Of a DNA stretch of 6,255 nt, positions 1 to 5,697 are shown piece after piece (positions within the stretch are counted from its first letter, which is position 1; every line of letters begins with the position of its first letter). Location of the stretch: NCBI GenBank assembly GCA_020026285.1, contig JAHHQS010000195.1:1-6255 (forward strand), read 5' to 3'. The notes under the pieces are model-generated. The model was not told the origin of the DNA. It did no database searches and saw only the letters and a program-made list of their open reading frames with translations. The stretch comes from Parabacteroides sp. (GTDB lineage Bacteria > Bacteroidota > Bacteroidia > Bacteroidales > Tannerellaceae). The position numbers and the translations under genes are program-made.

Positions 1-1
1 C

Positions 2-145
2 TATAAATTAAATTATAGAGGAATATATAAAGGTGAAGATGGATTGGCTTTAATAGAACCAGATATATTAAATACATGTGGATATAACAATTGTACAACA
101 TATCGTGATATTGCGGAATCTGTCTTTTATTTTATTTCTCAATAA
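2..145 (+). CDS. 3' end of an unidentified protein gene (partial)
   Basis: An open frame runs from the window edge through 47 codons to a TAA at 143-145; the start lies outside the window. The visible C-terminus opens YKLNYRGIYKGEDG and ends AESVFYFISQ, with two cysteines (sequence ...TCGYNNC...) six residues apart in the middle. It has no membrane segment and no motif I can assign to a family. Its codons are strongly A/T-ending, more so than in the hsd genes downstream. It reads toward hsdR but is separated from it by almost 600 bp of non-coding DNA, so it is probably a separate transcription unit rather than part of the restriction operon. That this frame is a real gene rests only on its being open, on plausible protein composition, and on ending where the non-coding character begins. 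I do not recognise the function. Confidence 0.5.
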   Translation, partial: YKLNYRGIYKGEDGLALIEPDILNTCGYNNCTTYRDIAESVFYFISQ

Positions 146-376
146 CACATATATTTACATGACTTCTGTATCATGAACTCATTTTTATCTTCTTGGAATT
201 TTCTATTTATATTTATGTGGCTTTTATGTTGTACGTTATTTATCAATATGTGTACAAATTAGGACCTTTATGAAATTTATGTGCCGTTATAATGAGTTAT
301 TAAAAAATGATTTATAAGCTGTTAGAAATATATGTAAGCACAAAAAGCTATTGTTTAGGGATGTTCCTCAATTAAC

Positions 377-414
377 GTCATGACACAACAAACTTTTGTC
401 ATGACAGAAGTTTG
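377..414. promoter_or_regulatory. Two palindromes spaced 21 bp, candidate operator
   Basis: The larger palindrome covers 389-414: arms CAAACTT and AAGTTTG flank the perfect 10-bp palindrome TGTCATGACA at 397-406. In all, 12 of 13 base pairs match, and the single mismatch (T396 against G407) would be a G-U pair in + strand RNA. A smaller perfect palindrome GTCATGAC lies at 377-384. The two centres (380.5 and 401.5) are exactly 21 bp apart, about two helical turns, which places both sites on the same face of the DNA. This geometry is typical of tandem binding of a dimeric repressor or activator. As RNA the larger palindrome would make an 11-bp stem with a CAUG loop, but no U-tract follows, so it is not a standard terminator. 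No regulator gene is visible in the window; the operator role is inferred. Confidence 0.45.
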
Positions 415-480
415 CAAATATTACTTCTTAAAAAACAAAGATTGAAACCATTAATAAACTGGATATTGGTTCCTGAATAA

Positions 481-512
481 ATTACAATTATAGCCATTTC
501 ATGGCTTGTAAT
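481..512 (+). other. Stem-loop in the intergenic region, possible weak terminator
   Basis: AGCCAT (492-497) pairs with ATGGCT (501-506) around a TTC loop, and the outer arms ATTACA (481-486) and TGTAAT (507-512) pair as well, leaving a 5-nt bulge on the left side. A run of five T begins at 518, five bases after the stem ends, followed by ATTAT. This resembles a weak factor-independent terminator for transcription coming from the left. The T run is short and displaced, so the structure could equally be a protein-binding site or have no function. Confidence 0.35.
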
Positions 513-590
513 ATGCGTTTTTATTATAAAAGAACAATAAATTAATTCCGAATATTGGTTTTAAAAGTAAAAATTCTGAAAAATTTTGAG

Positions 591-598
591 TAAGTTTG
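591..598 (+). promoter_or_regulatory. Candidate -7 promoter element for the hsd operon
   Basis: TAAGTTTG matches exactly the Bacteroidota primary-sigma -7 consensus TAnnTTTG. No clear TTTG-type -33 element is seen at the usual 19-21 bp spacing upstream (around 567-570 the sequence is AT-rich but not TTTG), so the promoter would be weak or dependent on an activator. Transcription would start around 604-607, giving a leader of about 130-135 nt before the hsdR ATG. The call rests on one short motif match in AT-rich DNA. Confidence 0.45.
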
Positions 599-716
599 CA
601 ATCGTGAGTGGTAGAAGCCATTTGCCCTGACAAAATGACCCAAACAAGTAAGAAATACAAGAAGCTCTTATGTAGTCACAATAGGCTTTGGTCGGCCTTC
701 AGGGTGCTACATCTGG

Positions 717-738
717 GCTTCTTTCTTATCATAGAAGC
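717..738 (+). promoter_or_regulatory. Hairpin directly abutting the hsdR start codon
   Basis: GCTTCT (717-722) is complementary to AGAAGC (733-738), with a 10-nt loop, and the right arm ends at the base before the hsdR ATG at 739. In mRNA this 6-bp stem would cover the ribosome landing area. It could dampen HsdR translation, but the stem is short and the effect is only inferred. Confidence 0.3.
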
Positions 739-3700
739 ATGTCACAATTTAGTGAAGACAGCAGAGTTAAATTCCCTACACTCATGCACTTAATGAGCAT
801 GGGATATAACTATGTTTCCCAAAAGGGATTGAAAACGAAATATGTAAATGCTCCTGAAACCATTAGTGACCCTTTAACTAATATATTAAGTGATTATTTT
901 ACAGAAGCATATTTCAAGTTAAATCCGTCAGCAGAGGGCGATGCTGCCCAGAAGATGTTAAGCAAAATACAGAAATCATTGATGAATGATGACTTAGGAC
1001 GTCAGTTCTATAATGAGATATTGCTTAATACAGGAGAACGTATCATTGATTTATCATCTCCTACAAACTTCTATCGAAACAATACCTTTCAGGTAGCCAC
1101 AGAAATGACATGTGGTAGCAAAGATGGTGATAATTTCAGACCTGATATTACGATTTTCGTAAATGGTTTACCTTTGGCATTCATCGAAGTAAAAAAGGAA
1201 AATAATCATAAAGGCATTCAGGCTGAAACAGAGCGAATGAAGACAAGGTTTACCACCCCTGCCTTCCGTCGTTACCTAAATCTGACACAGATTATGGTAT
1301 TCAGTAATGATATGGAGTACGACAACAACGAAGTAACTCCTACTCAGGGAGCTTTTTATGCAACAATTGGAAAGAAAACCACTAAATACAACTGTTTCAG
1401 AGAAGAAGGTCAAGACAGTTTTCCTATCGCCAAACACATCAGGACTGTAACAGTAGAGCAAGAAGAGATTTTATTGAGGGATAATAACGTTCCTCAATAC
1501 AAAAACAGCAGTGAATACAAGACGAACTGCCTTTCAAATACTCCGACCAAACGTATTTGTGACAGTCTGTTCTCTTACGAACGATTCTATTTCCTATTGA
1601 AATACGGTATCGCTTATGTGGATGACCCTAAAGGCTTACAAAAGCACATTATGCGTTATCCCCAAGTCTTTGCTACAAAGGCAATAGAACGGACTCTGGA
1701 GTCTGGAAAGACAAAAGGAATAATTTGGCACACACAGGGAAGTGGAAAGACGGCTTTGTCGTATTACAACGTCAAACATATAACTGACTACTACTCTCAG
1801 AAAGGCATCGTTCCACAATTTTTCTTTATTGTGGATCGTCTGGACTTGATGATTCAGGCTCAAAGAGAATTTACATACAGAGGTCTGAAAGTAAATTCAG
1901 TACAGACAAAGGAGGATTTCGCAAATATCATAAGCAGCGGTCTAACCACTCAGAACACAGAAGGCAAACCTGAAATAACTGTAGTGAACATTCAAAAGTT
2001 CTCAACAGATTCCAAAGCCTTGGCTAAGAATGCCTATAATGTGAAGGTTCAGCGAATATACTTCATTGATGAAGCCCATAGAAATTACAGTCCTGACGGT
2101 TGTTTCTTGAAGAACCTAATTTCAAGTGATACAAATGCCATTAAAATAGCATTGACAGGTACACCAATCATCAGTAAAGAATATAATACAAAAGACATTT
2201 TTGGAGATTATATCCATACCTATTTTTACAACGCATCCATAGCGGATGGTTACACCTTGAGGTTGATTCGTGAGGATATTTCCTCTAATTATAAAATCAA
2301 GTTACAAGAGGCATTGAACAGCATCCGTGTAAAGAAAGGAAGTCTGAAAGATGTTGATGTATACAAGGTTAGGAGTTATGTACAACCGTTGCTTGATTAC
2401 ATTATAAACGATTTACATGAGTTTAGAGTCAGGAATGACGATGAAACTCTTGGAGCTATGGCTGTCTGCAACAGTAAGGAACAAGCACAGCTTATGTACA
2501 AATTGTTCCTTGAAAAGTATGCAGCGGAAGATGAACTTGATAACTATACAGATGAAGATGGTTCATACGTGTATAGAAGCATAAGCGCAAGCGAACTTGA
2601 ACTAAAGAAAAAGCCTTGCAAAAAAGGCTGTTATCGTGCTGCGCTTATAACTTATGACAGTTTCGATAAAGAAACAAGAGCGAAATGGATTGAGCTGTTT
2701 AAGGATGGAAAGGTTGATTTACTTATTGTGTTCCAAATGCTTCAAACAGGATTTGATGCACCTAGACTAAAAAAATTGTATCTGCATCGTATGGTCAAGG
2801 AACACAACTTGTTGCAAACTCTGACACGTGTAAACAGACCGTATAAAGAATTAAAGTATGGACATGTAGTTGACTTCGCTAATATCGAGGAAGAGTATAG
2901 CAAGACCAACAAGGATTACCAGCACGAACTAGAAAATGAAGTTGGTAATGAAAATTTTGCTGATACGGATAAACTTCTTGTGACACTAGAGGAAGCTAAA
3001 GAGAAAGTGGCGTCAGCAAAAGAAGTACTTCAGAAATATGATTTAAGCAATCCTCAGATATTCTCCCGTCAGTTGAACTTGGAAGATGACAGAGAAGTTG
3101 TACGAAATGTACTACAATCTCTTGAAAGTTTGAGAAGTATGCAGAATATGCTTATTTCTCAGGGGTCTGATGCTGATTCGGTGGTGGATGTATCAGAGAT
3201 TCAAAATCTTATAAAGGCTTCTAAGAACCGCTTGGATTTGCTTAACTTCATCGAAAATTCCGAAGATACAAATAACGTCAAGCAACTCTTAAATACAGCT
3301 CTTGAAAATATCGAGTTCTCATTTGTCAAACGTGGTGAAGAAGAATTGGAAATACAAGAGCAATACAGGCAAGCTGTAGAACATGCAAGACGGCAGATTC
3401 AAGCCTGCGTAGATACAGACGATCCTGAATACCGTTCAATATTAGAAGAGTTTATGCGACTATTCCAGAAGAAGGGAATGGAATCACATGATGAATTCAA
3501 TATGCACAAGCGAGTTGAGAATGTCAATGATATATTGAAGCGAATCAAGCGTATCAACGAACAAGATGCATTGGAAGCTATTAAATATCATGGTGATACA
3601 AAGTTTGTCAGGATTGAAAAAAGACTGAAAGAAAAAGACAAAGATGAGAAACAGCGAAATGTTACTCCACGTAATTATGTTTGGACTGAGGAAAAGGAAA

Positions 3701-3909
3701 AAATGACAGCAATCCTTTTACAGATAAAGGAAGATGTTGATGATGTCTATTTTCATAACCAAGCCATATTGGAAGTACCTGAATACTTCAAAAAGAACAT
3801 TTTGACTTACGTGACCCGTAATTTCAAGGATGTAGAAATAAAAACGGATAGAAGTGTACGAATTTATGTGAGTGATATAATAAACAGAGAATACCAAATC
3901 GCAAGATAA
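739..3909 (+). CDS. hsdR: Type I restriction enzyme R subunit HsdR (endonuclease/translocase)
   Basis: HsdR is the motor and nuclease subunit of a type I restriction enzyme; bound to HsdM2-HsdS it pumps unmethylated DNA using ATP and cuts it far from the recognition site. The 1056-aa product begins MSQFSEDSRVKFP, a typical HsdR N-terminus. The nuclease domain comes first, with PD at 135-136 and EVK at 150-152 (D136, E150 and K152 forming the PD-(D/E)xK core), then QAETERM after it. Superfamily 2 motor motifs follow: Walker A QGSGKT (333-338), DEAH (444-447), TGTP (473-476), TGFDAP (670-675) and QTLTRVNRPY (693-702). The rest is a charged, helix-rich C-terminal region that in this family contacts the methyltransferase. 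Length is normal for the family and no motif is missing. The frame extends upstream to a TTG at 688, blocked by a TAG at 682-684, but ATG 739 fits the family start far better. No Shine-Dalgarno sequence is seen. hsdM follows after 5 bp, so the two are surely cotranscribed. Confidence 0.97.
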   Translation: MSQFSEDSRVKFPTLMHLMSMGYNYVSQKGLKTKYVNAPETISDPLTNILSDYFTEAYFKLNPSAEGDAAQKMLSKIQKSLMNDDLGRQFYNEILLNTGERIIDLSSPTNFYRNNTFQVATEMTCGSKDGDNFRPDITIFVNGLPLAFIEVKKENNHKGIQAETERMKTRFTTPAFRRYLNLTQIMVFSNDMEYDNNEVTPTQGAFYATIGKKTTKYNCFREEGQDSFPIAKHIRTVTVEQEEILLRDNNVPQYKNSSEYKTNCLSNTPTKRICDSLFSYERFYFLLKYGIAYVDDPKGLQKHIMRYPQVFATKAIERTLESGKTKGIIWHTQGSGKTALSYYNVKHITDYYSQKGIVPQFFFIVDRLDLMIQAQREFTYRGLKVNSVQTKEDFANIISSGLTTQNTEGKPEITVVNIQKFSTDSKALAKNAYNVKVQRIYFIDEAHRNYSPDGCFLKNLISSDTNAIKIALTGTPIISKEYNTKDIFGDYIHTYFYNASIADGYTLRLIREDISSNYKIKLQEALNSIRVKKGSLKDVDVYKVRSYVQPLLDYIINDLHEFRVRNDDETLGAMAVCNSKEQAQLMYKLFLEKYAAEDELDNYTDEDGSYVYRSISASELELKKKPCKKGCYRAALITYDSFDKETRAKWIELFKDGKVDLLIVFQMLQTGFDAPRLKKLYLHRMVKEHNLLQTLTRVNRPYKELKYGHVVDFANIEEEYSKTNKDYQHELENEVGNENFADTDKLLVTLEEAKEKVASAKEVLQKYDLSNPQIFSRQLNLEDDREVVRNVLQSLESLRSMQNMLISQGSDADSVVDVSEIQNLIKASKNRLDLLNFIENSEDTNNVKQLLNTALENIEFSFVKRGEEELEIQEQYRQAVEHARRQIQACVDTDDPEYRSILEEFMRLFQKKGMESHDEFNMHKRVENVNDILKRIKRINEQDALEAIKYHGDTKFVRIEKRLKEKDKDEKQRNVTPRNYVWTEEKEKMTAILLQIKEDVDDVYFHNQAILEVPEYFKKNILTYVTRNFKDVEIKTDRSVRIYVSDIINREYQIAR

Positions 3910-3914
3910 TTATA

Positions 3915-5549
3915 ATGAATATAGAAGAATTGAAAGAGCAGACCTATGCTCTAATTGACAGACTTAAAAGTACAACTTCCAACAATGGTTTGGCTGGAAG
4001 TGGCAATGAATATACAGTTATTGTTGAAACGTTTTTGTATAAGTTCCTTAATGATAAGTTCGTTTATGAAGCTAAAAAAGTTATGCCAGAATTAGCTGAA
4101 GCAGAAGATTTTTATGAAGAAATAGATAAGCTCAGCGAAGACGAATATGAGGAAATGTGTGATATGATGTTTGATACCATCATATTGAATAAAGAGCATT
4201 TAATTCCATTTCTTGCCAAACGTCAGAATGAAGATAACTTTGCACAGTTGTATGATTCAACTTTGGAAAGCATTGCCAGTGCAAATGAGAAAATCTTCTA
4301 TATTTTGAACGAGGATGATACACGTATTTCCATCATGAAGCCTATATCAGACGTTGTATCAGGTGGAACAGCAAAGAAAAACGCATTTTGTCGTTCATTG
4401 ATTGGCAATGTCGCAAGTTTCTCCTTTGAGAATGCCTTTGCTGCCGGATATGATTTCTTCTCAACAATTTTCGAATATCTGATAAAGGACTACAATGCTA
4501 ATGGCGGTGGTAATTACGCTGAATATTATACACCACACTCAATTGCTTCAATTATGGCTCAACTTCTTGTTGATCCTAATGAAGATTTGAGAAGTAAGAC
4601 GTGTCACGACCCTTCTGCCGGAACTGGTACCTTGATTATAGCCTTGGCTCATGCCATTGGTGAACAGAACTGTACTGTCTACACTCAGGATATTAGCGAT
4701 AAGTCATCAACCATGATGATGTTAAATCTTATTCTGAACAATATGAGCCATTCATTAACCCATGTTATTCAGGGTAATACGTTGAAGCATCCATTCCATA
4801 GAAATGAAGACGGTTCACTTAGGAAATTCGATTATATCGTAAGTAATCCACCTTTTAAATTGGATTTCTCTGACTTCCATGAAGATTTGAAGAACGACAA
4901 GTACAAAGGTAGATTCTTTGCAGGAATACCCAACATCCTAAAGAAGGACAAAAGCGGAATGGAGATTTATCTTTGCTTCTTCCAACACCTTCTTTACACT
5001 TTGGCCGATGGAGGTAAAGCTGCTATTGTAGTACCAACAGGGTTTATCACAGCAAAATCTGGTATCGCTTTCAAGATTCGTAAGCATTTGATAGACCATC
5101 ACTTTTTACGTGGTGTAGTAAGTATGCCAAGTAATATCTTTGCAAACACAGGCACAAATGTGAGCGTCATTTTCATTGATAAGTCAGGTGTCGATGATCC
5201 TGTATTGATTGACGCAAGCAAACTTGGTGAAACAATCAAAGAAAATGGCAACCAAAAAACAAAATTAAGAACAGAAGAAATTTCACAGATTGTTGAAACT
5301 TTTAGAAATAAGATAGTTGTTGAAAACTTCTCTGTAACACCTTCTTTGAAAGATATAGAAGAAAAGGGATACAGCTTTTCAGCAGGTCAATATTTTGATA
5401 TTAAGATTGACTATGTAGATATTACGGCTGATGAATTTACTAAGAGAATGGCTGATTACGAACAAAAATTGACAACACAATTTTCCGAAAGTCATGAGCT
5501 TGAGACAAAAATATTGAAGCAGCTAAAAAGTCTTCATTTTAATGACTAA
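3915..5549 (+). CDS. hsdM: Type I methyltransferase M subunit HsdM (N6-adenine)
   Basis: HsdM transfers a methyl group from S-adenosylmethionine to N6 of adenine at the site chosen by HsdS; two copies bind one HsdS, and the complex also serves as the base for HsdR. The 544-aa product starts MNIEELKEQTYALIDRLKS and has the helical HsdM N-terminal domain over roughly residues 1-180. The catalytic N6-MTase domain follows: AEYYTP at 202-207, the AdoMet-binding loop DPSAGTGT at 232-239, the catalytic motif IV NPPF at 311-314, and GGKAAIVVPTGF downstream. The C-terminal tail is charged and helical, ending LKQLKSLHFND, as usual for this family. Motif I reads GTGT rather than the commoner GTGG, a tolerated variation. 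The length is normal and all catalytic residues are present. The gene lies 5 bp after the hsdR stop with no Shine-Dalgarno sequence, so it probably depends on translation of hsdR or on an A/T-rich start region. hsdS follows after an unusually long, structured 148-bp gap. Confidence 0.97.
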   Translation: MNIEELKEQTYALIDRLKSTTSNNGLAGSGNEYTVIVETFLYKFLNDKFVYEAKKVMPELAEAEDFYEEIDKLSEDEYEEMCDMMFDTIILNKEHLIPFLAKRQNEDNFAQLYDSTLESIASANEKIFYILNEDDTRISIMKPISDVVSGGTAKKNAFCRSLIGNVASFSFENAFAAGYDFFSTIFEYLIKDYNANGGGNYAEYYTPHSIASIMAQLLVDPNEDLRSKTCHDPSAGTGTLIIALAHAIGEQNCTVYTQDISDKSSTMMMLNLILNNMSHSLTHVIQGNTLKHPFHRNEDGSLRKFDYIVSNPPFKLDFSDFHEDLKNDKYKGRFFAGIPNILKKDKSGMEIYLCFFQHLLYTLADGGKAAIVVPTGFITAKSGIAFKIRKHLIDHHFLRGVVSMPSNIFANTGTNVSVIFIDKSGVDDPVLIDASKLGETIKENGNQKTKLRTEEISQIVETFRNKIVVENFSVTPSLKDIEEKGYSFSAGQYFDIKIDYVDITADEFTKRMADYEQKLTTQFSESHELETKILKQLKSLHFND

Positions 5550-5551
5550 GG

Positions 5552-5692
5552 ATTAATGTCTTGAATATTGAGTCCATTAAAAAGGTGTGTTTTTACCTGT
5601 ATAAACCTAACAGATATTTCTGAAAGGTAGGGGAAATAGATTTTTTTTAAGGGACTCAACTTATAATCAAGAACAATCAGAATTACATTAAT
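5552..5692. repeat. Nested inverted repeats filling the hsdM-hsdS gap
   Basis: Three complementary arm pairs are nested in order. The outer pair is ATTAATGT (5552-5559) with ACATTAAT (5685-5692). The middle pair is CTTGA (5560-5564) with TCAAG (5667-5671). The inner pair is 5568-5583 with 5644-5659, matching at 15 of 16 positions (TTGAGTCC and GGACTCAA at the ends, a run of A against a run of T inside). The inner pair delimits a 92-bp unit with a 60-bp core. The outer arms are spaced unequally on the two sides, so a folded transcript would have bulges on the right side. In RNA this would close the whole intergenic spacer into a long stem, bringing the hsdM stop near the hsdS start. The 92-bp unit also resembles a small mobile element with terminal inverted repeats, but I see no flanking target duplication. 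Confidence 0.6.
5594..5648 (+). promoter_or_regulatory. Possible terminator/anti-terminator (attenuator) before hsdS
   Basis: Inside the inverted-repeat element two foldings exclude each other. One pairs TACCT (5594-5598) with AGGTA (5625-5629) and CAGA (5611-5614) with TCTG (5619-5622). The other pairs TATTTC (5615-5620, plus a U-G pair) with GAAATA (5633-5638), and is followed after two bases by eight T (5641-5648), like a weak intrinsic terminator. The outer arm pairing at 5568-5583/5644-5659 would use five of those eight T and so oppose termination. The stems are short and AT-rich, so this is a suggestion only. Confidence 0.3.
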
Positions 5693-5697
5693 AGATT

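Larger units (their letters stand above)
146..738. other. AT-rich intergenic region upstream of hsdR
   Basis: I find no convincing gene in this stretch of nearly 600 bases on either strand; open frames are short and lack family signatures. The first part (146 to about 575) is very AT-rich. The last part (about 604-738) is visibly richer in G and C and probably forms the hsdR mRNA leader. Within the region are paired palindromes at 377-414, a stem-loop at 481-512, a Bacteroidota-type promoter motif at 591-598, and a small hairpin at 717-738 just before the hsdR start. A repeat of the nonamer ATATTGGTT lies at 463-471 and 552-560, and a 10-bp direct repeat AAGTTTGCAA lies at 408-417 and 592-601; the second copy overlaps the promoter motif. 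Confidence 0.7.

Noticed and set aside
1..18. Near-palindrome at the window start
   Set aside because: It consists almost only of A and T within coding sequence, with two mismatched positions; expected by chance.
158..190. Terminator for the first gene
   Set aside because: The stem is only 5 bp with an 8-nt loop, and the T-rich stretch begins several bases later and is interrupted; too weak to annotate as a terminator.
215..316. Two 15-codon ATG frames (215-262 and 269-316)
   Set aside because: They are very short, have no ribosome site or conserved feature, and lie in AT-rich DNA where such frames are common.
688..738. N-terminal extension of HsdR from TTG 688
   Set aside because: The extra 17 residues are not typical of HsdR proteins, whereas MSQFSEDSRVK from ATG 739 matches the usual N-terminus; TTG starts are also rare.
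608..793. A 61-codon GTG-started open frame before and overlapping the hsdR start
   Set aside because: It overlaps the well-supported start of hsdR out of frame, has no ribosome site or recognisable family, and its last third is hsdR coding sequence. It is kept only as a possible upstream frame in the findings.
1276..1461. Minus-strand open frame inside hsdR
   Set aside because: It lies wholly within the hsdR nuclease-domain coding region, has no family resemblance, and is a shadow of the real frame.
1636..1863. Minus-strand open frame inside hsdR
   Set aside because: It lies opposite the Walker A region of hsdR, whose + strand motifs are intact; it is a shadow frame.
2612..2629. Hairpin AGCCTT / AAGGCT within hsdR
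   Set aside because: A 6-bp stem with a 6-nt loop in lysine-rich codons is expected by chance in a 3-kb gene, and no T tract follows.
5568..5659. Insertion sequence or MITE as a firm call
   Set aside because: The inverted ends are good, but no direct target duplication flanks them and no transposase or second copy is in the window, so it is recorded only as an inverted repeat.
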